From Flavobacterium ajazii (GTDB lineage: Bacteria; Bacteroidota; Bacteroidia; Flavobacteriales; Flavobacteriaceae): 64,000 nt of DNA. Both the position numbers and the translations under genes were made by a program. Positions 52,528 to 62,300 of this stretch are shown one piece after another. How positions within the stretch are numbered: position 1 is the first letter of the stretch; each line of letters opens with the position of its first letter. The DNA is taken from the NCBI RefSeq assembly GCF_010614725.1, contig NZ_JAAEHL010000010.1, positions 1 to 64,000 on the forward strand. Reading direction: 5' to 3'. The notes under the pieces were generated by a model that saw only the letters and a program-made list of their open reading frames with translations, was not told the DNA's origin and searched no databases.

Positions 52528-55242
52528 TTGACATGTCAAAAAACAAGCCATAATTTTACAAAAATAGCATTTAAACCTTTGCGCACAAACTTATTTAATA
52601 TCGTTTTAGTATCATTTTTCCTTGTATTAGGATGTGGTAATTTATATTCACAAGATATAAAACCAAAAAAGAAACCTTTACCAGCTGCAAAACAAAGCAG
52701 TAAACCTAAAATTGCTGCAACAGACAGTACCAAAACAATAACTGATACTATTAAACTGGATACTGTAAGACCTAAAAAGACTTTCCTGGATGGAAAAGTA
52801 AAATATATTGCCAAAGATTACGCTAAAATAGACCAAAAGAAAAAAAGAATCACACTCTATAATGAAGCTGAGTTGTATTATAAAGATGTAGAACTAAAAT
52901 CCGGAGTTATAGTCCTTGATTACGAAAAAGACGAAGTATATGCAGGAAGGATAAAAGATTCTACAGGAACTTTGATACAATACCCAAATTTCAAACAGGG
53001 ATCTAACGAAGTTAAACCGGATTCAATCCGTTTTAATTTTAAGACCAAAAAAGCTTTAATTTACAACTCAAGAACTGAACAGGGAGAATTTAAAATAAAA
53101 GCAGAAATTACCAAAAAAGAGAACGACTCAGTTTATTATTTAAAAGGAGCCCGTTTTACAACTTCTACAGATGTAGATCATCCTGAATATTATTTTAGAA
53201 CCAGTAGAGTAAAATTCGTTCCAAATAAAAAAGTAGTTGTTGGCTTAACAAATATGGTTATTGCAGATGTTCCGACTCCTATTGCATTGCCTTACGCCTA
53301 TTTCCCTATGAGTCAGGAAAAAAGTGTTTCAGGTATCATCCTTCCTAGTTACAACGATTCTAACACCAGGGGATTTTCTTTACAAAACGGCGGATATTAT
53401 TTTGCCTTAAGCGATAATTATGATCTAACTGCTTTAGGAGATTATTATACCAACGGAAGTTATGCGCTGCGATTTGAATCATCCTATGCAAAAAGATATA
53501 AGTTTAGAGGAAACGTGAATGTTCGTTTTGAAAATTTAATAACTAGTGAAAGAGGTTATCCTGATTATTCAAAACAAAACATTTATAATATCCAATGGTC
53601 ACATTCAAAAGATTCAAAATCGAATCCGAATTCGAGTTTTTCTGCTTCAGTTAATATGGGTAGCAGTAAATATTTCAAGCAGTCTATTAATCAGGCCAAC
53701 GTTGGTTCAAGTTTAAACAATACACTTAGCTCTTCCATTTCCTGGAATAAAACTTTCAATACAATTCCGCAAGCCAGAATAGCATTAACTGCTACACATT
53801 CTCAAAATACACAGACTGAACAAATCAACATGACTCTTCCGTCTTTACAGGGAAGTATTGATCGTATTTATCCCTTTGTTGGAAAAGACGGAGTAAAAAA
53901 AGGATTAATTAAAAACATCAATTTGCAATACAATCTGAGTGGTAAAAATAGTTTTACGACTACCGATTCTTTATTTTTCAAACCTCAAATGTTTGAAAAC
54001 GCTCAAATCGGAATGCAACATAGTATTCCGATCAGTACTAATTTTAAAATATTCAAATACTTTAGTGCAAGTGCCTCGACGAACTATCAAGAAACCTGGG
54101 TTACAAAAACGATTAACAGATCTTATGACGAGAACTCAAATGCAGTTGTAGATAAAACAGTTAATGGTTTTGATGCCTTTAGAACATATAACTTTAGTTC
54201 AAGTTTAGGAACCACTATCTATGGTACTTTTAAGTTTGGAGACACAAAGAAAATACAAGCCATACGGCATGTTATGCGTCCGTCTTTCTCTTACTCTTAC
54301 ACACCGAGTTTTGAAAAATATTATGACACCTACGCTATAGATGCTACCGGTACGACTTATAAAGATTACACCAGATTTGAAAATGGTGTCTACGGAGCGC
54401 CAGGGAAATCAAATTCCAATATCGTAGGTTTTGACTTAAGTAATACTTTTGAGGCTAAAGTAACAGATAAGGACAGCACTAAAACAGAACCTAAAAAAAT
54501 GATGCTGTTAAACAATTTAAATTTCAGCACCAGTTATAATTTTAATGCAGACGGAAAAACAACATTTGCCTTAGAACCTGTTCGTGTTAGCGGAGGAACC
54601 CAATTGTTCGACAACAAAATGAATGTCAATTTTGCTGCAACTTTAAACCCTTATGCAATTGACAACTCAGGTCAGCAAATCAATGAATTCAACATTAATA
54701 ACGGAGGAAGTCTTTTCAGAATGACAAGCGCAAATATGACTTTGAATTATTCTTTTTCAAATAAAAATGACAAAAAGGATGAAAACAAACAAAGTCAGCG
54801 GAATGGAGGTCGTAGTGATGACTTATTTGGGACAAATACCGATCTGAACGATACAAGAAAAAGCCAGTTTTCCGAAGAAGATTCTGAGAACGTAATCACC
54901 GAATTTTTTAATTCAAAACTCCCATGGGACATGACAATGGCTTATTCATTGACTTATTCAAATACAAGCCGGGAAAACAAAATTTCAGGAAATTCGATAA
55001 TGGTTTCTGCAAATATGGATATTACCCCTAAATGGAAAGGGGGAATTTCAACTGGTTATGATTTTGTACAAAAAGGAGTTACATTTACTCAACTGCGTTT
55101 TGAAAGAGATTTGTTGAGCTGGAGAATGTCATTTAACTGGACACCACTTGGTACATATGCCAACTGGAATTTCTTTATAGGAATAAAATCAGGAATGCTT
55201 AGCGACATTAAATACAACAAACGAAGCACTTCTAACCGATAA
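52528..55242 (+). CDS. lptD: LPS-assembly protein LptD
   Basis: 904 residues from a TTG start; there is no in-frame ATG before the conserved domain. Signal anchor LFNIVLVSFFLVLGCGNLYSQ, a Lys/Pro-rich spacer, an OstA/LptA-like beta-jellyroll (about 75-240: YNEAELYYKDVELKSGVI, PDSIRFNFKTKKALIYNSRT, FRTSRVKFVPNKKVVVGL in parts) and a C-terminal barrel including LPYAYFPMSQEKSVSGIILP. LptD with LptE inserts LPS into the outer leaflet. A stretch near 760-790 is Asn/Asp/Lys-rich, likely a surface loop. Next gene ridA follows by 29 bp. Confidence 0.9.
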   Translation: MTCQKTSHNFTKIAFKPLRTNLFNIVLVSFFLVLGCGNLYSQDIKPKKKPLPAAKQSSKPKIAATDSTKTITDTIKLDTVRPKKTFLDGKVKYIAKDYAKIDQKKKRITLYNEAELYYKDVELKSGVIVLDYEKDEVYAGRIKDSTGTLIQYPNFKQGSNEVKPDSIRFNFKTKKALIYNSRTEQGEFKIKAEITKKENDSVYYLKGARFTTSTDVDHPEYYFRTSRVKFVPNKKVVVGLTNMVIADVPTPIALPYAYFPMSQEKSVSGIILPSYNDSNTRGFSLQNGGYYFALSDNYDLTALGDYYTNGSYALRFESSYAKRYKFRGNVNVRFENLITSERGYPDYSKQNIYNIQWSHSKDSKSNPNSSFSASVNMGSSKYFKQSINQANVGSSLNNTLSSSISWNKTFNTIPQARIALTATHSQNTQTEQINMTLPSLQGSIDRIYPFVGKDGVKKGLIKNINLQYNLSGKNSFTTTDSLFFKPQMFENAQIGMQHSIPISTNFKIFKYFSASASTNYQETWVTKTINRSYDENSNAVVDKTVNGFDAFRTYNFSSSLGTTIYGTFKFGDTKKIQAIRHVMRPSFSYSYTPSFEKYYDTYAIDATGTTYKDYTRFENGVYGAPGKSNSNIVGFDLSNTFEAKVTDKDSTKTEPKKMMLLNNLNFSTSYNFNADGKTTFALEPVRVSGGTQLFDNKMNVNFAATLNPYAIDNSGQQINEFNINNGGSLFRMTSANMTLNYSFSNKNDKKDENKQSQRNGGRSDDLFGTNTDLNDTRKSQFSEEDSENVITEFFNSKLPWDMTMAYSLTYSNTSRENKISGNSIMVSANMDITPKWKGGISTGYDFVQKGVTFTQLRFERDLLSWRMSFNWTPLGTYANWNFFIGIKSGMLSDIKYNKRSTSNR

Positions 55243-55271
55243 TCAATATTACAGAATTTAATATTTTTGAT

Positions 55272-55652
55272 ATGAAAAAAATAATCTTTACCGAAAAAGC
55301 TCCTGCTCCTATAGGCCCTTACAATCAGGCTGTTTTATCAGGAAACACGCTTTATGCTTCAGGACAAATAGCCATAAACCCTGCTACAGGAGAACTGGTG
55401 ACCGAAAACATCAATGATGAAACGCATCAGGTAATGCAAAACATTGCTGCTATTCTGGAAGCTGCAGATATGTCTTTTGAAAATATTGTAAAAGCTTCTA
55501 TTTTCATCATGGACATGAATAATTTTGCAGCAATAAATACCGTTTACGGCTCTTATTTTAACGAAAAAACCGCTCCAGCACGTGAAACGGTTCAGGTGGC
55601 ATGTCTGCCAAAAAATGTAAATGTTGAGATTTCTATAATCGCTGTGCAATAG
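55272..55652 (+). CDS. ridA: RidA family reactive-intermediate deaminase
   Basis: 126 residues. Hallmarks: IFTEKAPAPIGPYNQAVLSGNTLYASGQIAINP and, near the end, ARETVQVACLPKNVNVEISIIAV (parts), including the catalytic Arg in PARETV. It hydrolyses reactive enamine/imine intermediates from PLP enzymes. Cotranscribed with lptD. Its last 20 bp overlap the 3' end of mgsA on the other strand. Confidence 0.95.
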   Translation: MKKIIFTEKAPAPIGPYNQAVLSGNTLYASGQIAINPATGELVTENINDETHQVMQNIAAILEAADMSFENIVKASIFIMDMNNFAAINTVYGSYFNEKTAPARETVQVACLPKNVNVEISIIAVQ

Positions 55653-56007
55653 CATCTAATAATAATTGTGCCGTTGCTTCATTGGTTGCCAGCGGCACAT
55701 TATGCACATCACAAACTCTTATTAGCATATTAATATCTGCTTCGTGCGGATGACTCGATAGAGGATCTTTGAAAAAGAAAACCATTTGAGTTAACCCTTC
55801 TGCTACCCTACCGGCTATCTGAGCATCCCCCCCTAGTGGTCCTGAAAGCATTCGTTTTGTTTTAAAACCAGCTGCTTCAGCTTTTCCTCCGGTAGTACCT
55901 GTTCCTATTAAACTTATAATTTCATTTTGCAGAACAGTTGTGTTTTTAATCAAAAAATTAATTAAATCTGCTTTTTTTCCATCATGCGCAATAATTGCAA
56001 TTTCCAT
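55633..56007 (-). CDS. mgsA: Methylglyoxal synthase
   Basis: 124 residues. It converts dihydroxyacetone phosphate to methylglyoxal and phosphate. Family motifs: IAIIAHDGKK, LIGTGTTGGKAE, LSGPLGGDAQIAGRVAEG and VFFKDPLSSHPHEADI, which contain the catalytic Asp and phosphate-binding residues. It sits 9 bp after the sugar kinase gene on the same strand, so it belongs to the kinase transcript, and overlaps ridA by 20 bp at the 3' end. Confidence 0.95.
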   Translation of the reverse strand: MEIAIIAHDGKKADLINFLIKNTTVLQNEIISLIGTGTTGGKAEAAGFKTKRMLSGPLGGDAQIAGRVAEGLTQMVFFFKDPLSSHPHEADINMLIRVCDVHNVPLATNEATAQLLLDAIAQRL

Positions 56008-56016
56008 TCTATTTTT

Positions 56017-56868
56017 TTATTTATTTGCAACGTGATAAGCTATCAGACCATCAATCGGACGTCTTAAAACATTACCAAGCTTAAGTTCATATTTATCAAA
56101 TATCTCCTGTAATTCATCTTTTAAATAAAAGGCTATAGAACCTACAAAATGAACAGGAACTTCCTGACAGTTGTCATATTGTTTAATATAGTTTTTAACG
56201 AAAGATTTCATCCCTTTAAAGATAATTTTTCTACAAAAGTCAGAGTCTTTGTGCTGAATCAAAAACTTAGCAAAAGTTGCCAGATAAGCATTTGGATTTG
56301 GCTCTTTGTACAGCTTATTTTTGATAAAATCAGCATCCAGATTATATTCTTTTTCAAATTCAACTGCCAGCTCTTTAGGCATTTTATTAAAATAATACTT
56401 TCTGATCAATTCTTTTCCAAAAACATTTCCGCTGCAATCATCCATTGCAATATAACCTAATGACTGTACTTTTTGATGCAATATTTTCCCATCAAAATAA
56501 CTACAATTAGAACCGGTACCCAAAATACTAACAATTGCCTCTTCTCCTTTTGGTGTAGTCGCATAAACGGCTGCATAGGTATCCTCATGAACCTCTACAA
56601 TCGCATTTTCAAAATACTCTCTAAACACCTCTTTTAATGCTGTTTGCATTCTTTCAGTTCCACAACCAGCTCCGTAAAAGAACAAATGTGTAGCTTCTTT
56701 TCGATTTTGCGAAATATCAAAACGATCATTTACTCTTTCAATAATTTCAGGACCATCAAGAATTTCAGGATTTAACCCTAAAGTCTGTGTAGTAAACAAT
56801 ACCTTTCCATTATCATCAATTGCTATCCAGTCTGCTTTAGTAGAACCGCTATCAACTATTAATTTCAT
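56017..56868 (-). CDS. BadF/BadG-type kinase, probable N-acetylglucosamine kinase
   Basis: 283 residues of the ASKHA fold: phosphate-1 motif MKLIVDSGSTKADWIAID, phosphate-2 AIVSILGTGSNCSYFDG, and VHFVGSIAFYLKDEL near the adenosine site. The BadF/BadG/BcrA/BcrD group includes mammalian-type GlcNAc kinases, and Bacteroidota homologues are annotated as such. It would make GlcNAc-6-phosphate for the NagB fusion encoded 35 kb away. It is in a glycolysis cluster rather than in the chitin locus. Confidence 0.82.
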   Translation of the reverse strand: MKLIVDSGSTKADWIAIDDNGKVLFTTQTLGLNPEILDGPEIIERVNDRFDISQNRKEATHLFFYGAGCGTERMQTALKEVFREYFENAIVEVHEDTYAAVYATTPKGEEAIVSILGTGSNCSYFDGKILHQKVQSLGYIAMDDCSGNVFGKELIRKYYFNKMPKELAVEFEKEYNLDADFIKNKLYKEPNPNAYLATFAKFLIQHKDSDFCRKIIFKGMKSFVKNYIKQYDNCQEVPVHFVGSIAFYLKDELQEIFDKYELKLGNVLRRPIDGLIAYHVANK

Positions 56869-56948
56869 TTTAGTTTAGTTTTTTTTAGTTAGTTTTCCTT
56901 CAATTAAAAGTGTATTTTTTACATTAATTAAAGATATGCCAAAATAAG

Positions 56949-56980
56949 AAAATCCCGTTACTTTGAAATAACGGGATTTT
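56949..56980 (-). terminator. Terminator of gap
   Basis: AAAATCCCGTTA (56949-56960) pairs perfectly with TAACGGGATTTT (56969-56980), loop 8 nt. Confidence 0.85.
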
Positions 56981-56996
56981 ATCATTTTATAAAATA

Positions 56997-58001
56997 TTAT
57001 TTTAAACCTGCGATATGTACTGACAAATCGATTAGTTTACTTGAATATCCGTACTCATTATCGTACCATGATACCAATTTAAAGAAAGTTGAATTTAAAC
57101 CAATTCCGGCAGTTGCATCAACAATTGAAGTTCTTTTGTCAGAAATGAAATCCTGAGAAACAACAGCATCTTCAGTGTATCCTAAAATACCTTTTAACTC
57201 ATTTTCAGAAGCTTTCTTCAAAACAGCCATAATTTCTTCGTATGAAGTTTCTTTAGCTAATTTTACTGTTAAATCTACTGTAGAAACGTCAGCAGTAGGA
57301 ACACGGAAAGCCATACCTGTTAATTTTCCATTTAAAGAAGGGATAACTTTTCCAACAGCTTTTGCAGCACCAGTTGAAGAAGGAATGATGTTTATTGCAG
57401 CTGCACGTCCACCTCTCCAGTCTTTTCTAGAAGGTCCGTCAGCAGTCATTTGAGTTGAAGTTGTAGCGTGAACAGTAGTCATTAAACCTTCAACGATTCC
57501 AAAATTATCATTAATAACTTTAGCCAAAGGAGCTAAACAGTTTGTAGTACAAGAAGCGTTAGAAACAACTAAATCAGAAGCTTTTGCAGTTTCGTGGTTA
57601 ACCCCCATTACAAACATCGGAGCATCTGCAGAAGGAGCAGAAATGATTACTTTTTTAGCGCCACCTTTTAAGTGCTCACTTGCAGTTTCGATAGTTGTGA
57701 AGATACCTGTACATTCTGCAACAACATCAACATCAACTTCATTCCATTTTAAGTCAGCAGGATTTCTTTCTGCAGTGATACGGATGTTTCTTCCGTTTAC
57801 ATACAATTTTCCTTCTTTTACTTCTACAGTTCCGTCGAAACGACCGTGAACTGAATCATATTTCAATAAATAAGCTAAGTGGTCTACATCTAATAAGTCA
57901 TTGATTGCAACAACTTCTACGTTATCTCTATTGAAAGATTCTCTGAAAACGATTCTTCCAATACGTCCAAATCCGTTTATTCCTAATTTTACTTTTGACA
58001 T
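56997..58001 (-). CDS. gap: Glyceraldehyde-3-phosphate dehydrogenase, type I
   Basis: 334 residues. NAD-binding start VKLGINGFGRIGRIVFRE, active-site SNASCTTNCLAPLAKV (catalytic Cys) and STGAAKAVGKVIP, ending WYDNEYGYSSKLIDL. It oxidises glyceraldehyde-3-phosphate to 1,3-bisphosphoglycerate in glycolysis. It lies 75 bp after pfkA on the same strand and has its own terminator before the kinase gene. Confidence 0.97.
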   Translation of the reverse strand: MSKVKLGINGFGRIGRIVFRESFNRDNVEVVAINDLLDVDHLAYLLKYDSVHGRFDGTVEVKEGKLYVNGRNIRITAERNPADLKWNEVDVDVVAECTGIFTTIETASEHLKGGAKKVIISAPSADAPMFVMGVNHETAKASDLVVSNASCTTNCLAPLAKVINDNFGIVEGLMTTVHATTSTQMTADGPSRKDWRGGRAAAINIIPSSTGAAKAVGKVIPSLNGKLTGMAFRVPTADVSTVDLTVKLAKETSYEEIMAVLKKASENELKGILGYTEDAVVSQDFISDKRTSIVDATAGIGLNSTFFKLVSWYDNEYGYSSKLIDLSVHIAGLK

Positions 58002-58076
58002 TTTACTCGATTTTGTTTTTGTTTTTATTTAACTGATTTAAAGTTTAATTTTCTCACTATAAACTTCGTTTCTTTT

Positions 58077-59063
58077 TTATGTTGACATGATATCGGATAC
58101 TCTTAGTAACTCCATATCAATTTCAGATTTACCTTTAATTGCCTGTTCCAACGGGGTCAAAGTTACTTTGTCCTGTTGTAATCCAACCATATAATTCGAC
58201 TTTCCATCTATTAATGATTCAACAGCTTTTACTCCTAAACGACTCGCCAAAACACGGTCGAAACATGACGGAGATCCACCACGCTGCATGTGTCCCAAAA
58301 CAGAAACCCTTACATCGTATTCAGGCAGATTAGCTTCAACATAATCTTTTAATTCGAATACGTTTTTACCAATTTTATCGCCTTCTGCAATAACCACTAT
58401 ACTTGATGATTTTCCTGAAGCTTTACTTTTTTGAAGAGAATCTAAAAGTCTTTCCAGACCTAAATCTTCTTCAGGAATAAGAATTTCTTCGGCTCCTGCA
58501 CCGATACCTGCATTAAGAGCAATATGACCTGCGTCTCTACCCATAACCTCTACAAAAAACAATCGGTTATGTGAACTGGCAGTGTCTCTAATTTTATCAA
58601 TACAATCTACAACTGTATTTAAGGCGGTATCATAACCTAAAGTATGACTTGTTCCAAAAATATCATTATCAATTGTACCTGGAATTCCCATTACAGGAAA
58701 ACCATATTCTGAATTAAAAATCAATCCTCCGGTAAAACTTCCATCCCCTCCAATAACGACAAGAGCATCTACTCCTGCTTTTACCAGATTATCGTGAGCT
58801 TTTTTTCTACCTTCCGGTGTTTTAAATTCAAGTGAACGGGCAGATTTTAAAATCGTCCCTCCTTTATTTACAATGTTATTTACACTTCGGGGTCCCATTT
58901 CCTTGAAGTCACCTTCAATCATTCCTTGATACCCTCTATAAATTCCCAAACATTCTATGTTATGATAAGCACACGTTCGAACAACTGAACGTATTGCTGC
59001 ATTCATTCCCGGTGAATCTCCTCCTGAAGTAAGAACACCTACTTTTTTTATCGTTTTTGGCAT
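58077..59063 (-). CDS. pfkA: ATP-dependent 6-phosphofructokinase
   Basis: 328 residues. GVLTSGGDSPGMNAAIRS, VVIGGDGSFTGG, the substrate loop MGIPGTIDNDI, FVEVMGRDAGHIAL and VSVLGHMQRGGSPS are intact; the Gly in GGDGS after the nucleotide loop indicates ATP rather than pyrophosphate as donor. It phosphorylates fructose-6-phosphate, the product of the NagB reaction. First gene of the pfkA-gap pair; the 278 bp upstream (59064-59341) show no gene and no clear consensus promoter. Confidence 0.96.
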   Translation of the reverse strand: MPKTIKKVGVLTSGGDSPGMNAAIRSVVRTCAYHNIECLGIYRGYQGMIEGDFKEMGPRSVNNIVNKGGTILKSARSLEFKTPEGRKKAHDNLVKAGVDALVVIGGDGSFTGGLIFNSEYGFPVMGIPGTIDNDIFGTSHTLGYDTALNTVVDCIDKIRDTASSHNRLFFVEVMGRDAGHIALNAGIGAGAEEILIPEEDLGLERLLDSLQKSKASGKSSSIVVIAEGDKIGKNVFELKDYVEANLPEYDVRVSVLGHMQRGGSPSCFDRVLASRLGVKAVESLIDGKSNYMVGLQQDKVTLTPLEQAIKGKSEIDMELLRVSDIMST

Positions 59064-59341
59064 TATTTAAGTATTAAAGTGTAAATTTAGCAAACATTCA
59101 GCAGTTTTCTGTTAATGATTATAACAAATTAGTAAAAAAACTTAATTCAAACGTTTTCGGTTAATAAGTTTTTTAAACCTAAAAAATTCATTTAAAATAA
59201 TAAAAGAGACTTTTTTTAATTAATAATGTAAAATTAACATTCTATAAATGAAGTGTTATAAATCTTTAAACTTTTTAATATTTAAATAAAACTATGAAAT
59301 AAAATCAAAACCTATCTGAAATGATTCAAAAATTATAAATT

Positions 59342-62300
59342 TTAAAAATCATTATCATCAGGAATCACACCTTCATTATTACCTTTTTGTTGTTGCTTTT
59401 TTTCCTCTTCTTTTTTCTTTTCTTCAGATTTCTTTCTATCCTCAGCTTCTTTTTTCTTATTCGTAAAATTTAAGTAATCAGGGTTCAGGCTGGAATCCGG
59501 GATATCATTAGAACTCTTGGTAACTTTCCCTATTTTATGCTTCTTAAATATCTTGTTAACCAATTCACTAAAAGTATCAAAATCCACTTCATATGAAATA
59601 CCAACACCCTGCGTATATCCAATTCCCTGTCCTATATAATTAATATCATTTTCTTTATTAAATAAACGTAAGTTGGCAGTACCATCTTCATTGATTCTAT
59701 ATTGTACTTCTATATTTCCAACAATTGCTGATTCATTAATACCTCCAACAGGAACTCCAACTTTTCCGTTAATAGTGATTTTTTCATTAATTTGAGATGA
59801 AACGGTTGCCTCAACCCTACCATCTGCCTCTTGCCCTATCCTTCTGTCAGCTGATACATAATTAAAATTGAGATTGAATTTTTCACTATCCGATTGAATT
59901 ATACCTCCTAATAAACTCATTGCTGTTTCTGACAAAGTACCTGAAAAATCTCCCTGACTAAAACCATCTGTACTCATAAAAGAACCTGTAGACAATAAAT
60001 ACAAAGCCTGAGTCTGACGAATATCTTTATCATCCAGTTTATATTGTATCTCAGATTTTAAAACACTGCTTACAGAAGGAAACTGAATATCAAAATTAGG
60101 TTCAGGATTTGTTAAATCTCCCCTCAAACCAATAACAACTTCCACAGGCACTTTTTTATTAAAAGAAGAATTTTCCAATAAAACAGCAGGATTTGCTATT
60201 GTTGTATATACTGCTTCCAGGTTCAATTGCGCTTTCATTGGGTTACCTTCCCAAATAATTGATCCGCCTTTTCTAACAGCAAACTTTTTATCTATTAAGC
60301 CACCATATTTAAAATTATAGGTTCCTTCATAAGCCTGAAAATCTCCCCACATATTAAATTTGCCAAGCGTATTTATCTGAAACAGCAATGATCCATGACC
60401 TCTGCCTTTCATACCATGTCCTGAATCCCTGTCCAGAATAACCTCTATTTGTGCATCTGGAGTAATATCAAAATCAAACTCTAATTCCAGACCTTTATAG
60501 TCTCTTGTTCTTTCGGCAATTCCTTTCGATAAATTAAATTTTTCTTTTGGAGTCACAAAATGGATGAAATTTTTATCCCCATCACTTTGTACATTACTAA
60601 TTGGGATTTTTATCTCTGTTCCTTTCTCAGATTTTGCATCTACTTTAATAAACAAAGCTTCAGTCGGACCTTTTACACTTGCAGTCCCATTGATAAACGC
60701 TGTCCCAAAATAAGCTGCATCTTCGCTATCTTTTGTATCTAAAGCGAGTAATCGTTTTGAAGTTATCGTTAAGTCTAATTTCCAGTCTCCAAAATTCTTA
60801 TGTTCAATACTTCCGTTTAACAGACCTTTAGTTTTAAATTTAGTATCTGTCAACTGGTTATTTCTAAATAAAAACTTTTCATTTGTCAAATCAACAACAG
60901 TACGATTATTCAACTCATAATCCGTATTCAGATAAGTAACGGTCATTCCTGCCTTTTCAACATAAAGCCTTCCATTTACATCCGGTTTTTTAAGATTCCC
61001 CACTATTGCTGCATTTCCGGATACACTTCCTCGTATATTAGACAAAACATCTCCTCCAATTGTACTCAGTGCTGCCAGATTGAAATTATCAAGCTTTAAG
61101 TTTAAATCCAGAAAAGTTTCTTTGTTTTGAATAGCAAAACTTCCTTCTGCTTTAAATGATTCTGCAAAATTATTTTTAACTGAAGAATTTATAGTAAATT
61201 TTTTAAATGTTTCATCCCCTGAAATATCAAATTTTAAAGTTCCCAAATCAATTTTATTCAGATTCAAATTGTCAATTTCAATAGTAGCGGTAGGCTGATA
61301 GATATTTTTATTCTGTTTAAAACTTATATTACCATTCAGATTACCATTAACTACAAATTTATCATTCAAAGGGGTTATCTTATTAATATCCACATCTTCA
61401 AAATTCATAACCAAATCCTTATAATTTGTCCCTTTTATGACTCCATTCAGATCTATTTTTTGGTTTTCATGGGATAATACAATGTTATCAATCGTGAAAT
61501 TTTTAAATCTCTGATCAAAAACTACCTGATTATCATCTTCTTCATCTTCATTCAAATACCATAAATAGTCCTTAAATTTCATCTCAGACTTATGAATACC
61601 TACTATATTGTTTTTATTTTTATCAATAGTATGATATAAGTTCAGGTTAAAATAATCCTCTCCTTTGTTTCCTCCTTTAAACTCAGAACGAACAAATAAT
61701 GTATCTTTTGATGTTACATTAATCAGGTTAAAATCGCGAATTTTATAGTATGGCGTTTTAATACTGTCCAGCTCTATAAATGCATTATATAACGGATTTT
61801 TATTATCAATATTAATCCTGATATTATCGAATGTATTTTTTTCAGCTGTTATTTTTTTAGAATTAAACCTAAACTTGAATTCATGTTTATCAGCATCAAT
61901 TCTTCCACGCAAAACAGTACTCGAATCAATTTCAATATTTGGATACAGCATTTCGACCACCTTATTATAAACATGAAAATTAAAACGCAAAAATTGTCCT
62001 TTTGCAACTTTGTAAGGCTTGTAATTTGTATAAAGACTCCCGACTGAATTCATAACAAGTTTACCTAGTTGATCAAACTGAAATTTACCCACAATTTTTC
62101 CGTCTACGACATCAGTCGAATTAACTGTTATGGTACGCAATCTATCTGAATCAAAGCTTGAATTTATCGTTACTTCATCAAAAACATATGTTGATTTCGG
62201 ATTTTGATATACAGCATCTTTTATATAAATATTTCCATGCAGGTTTTGAAGGGAATTACCACTTAATTCAACAACTGCGTCCCCGGTAAAGTTAGAGATT

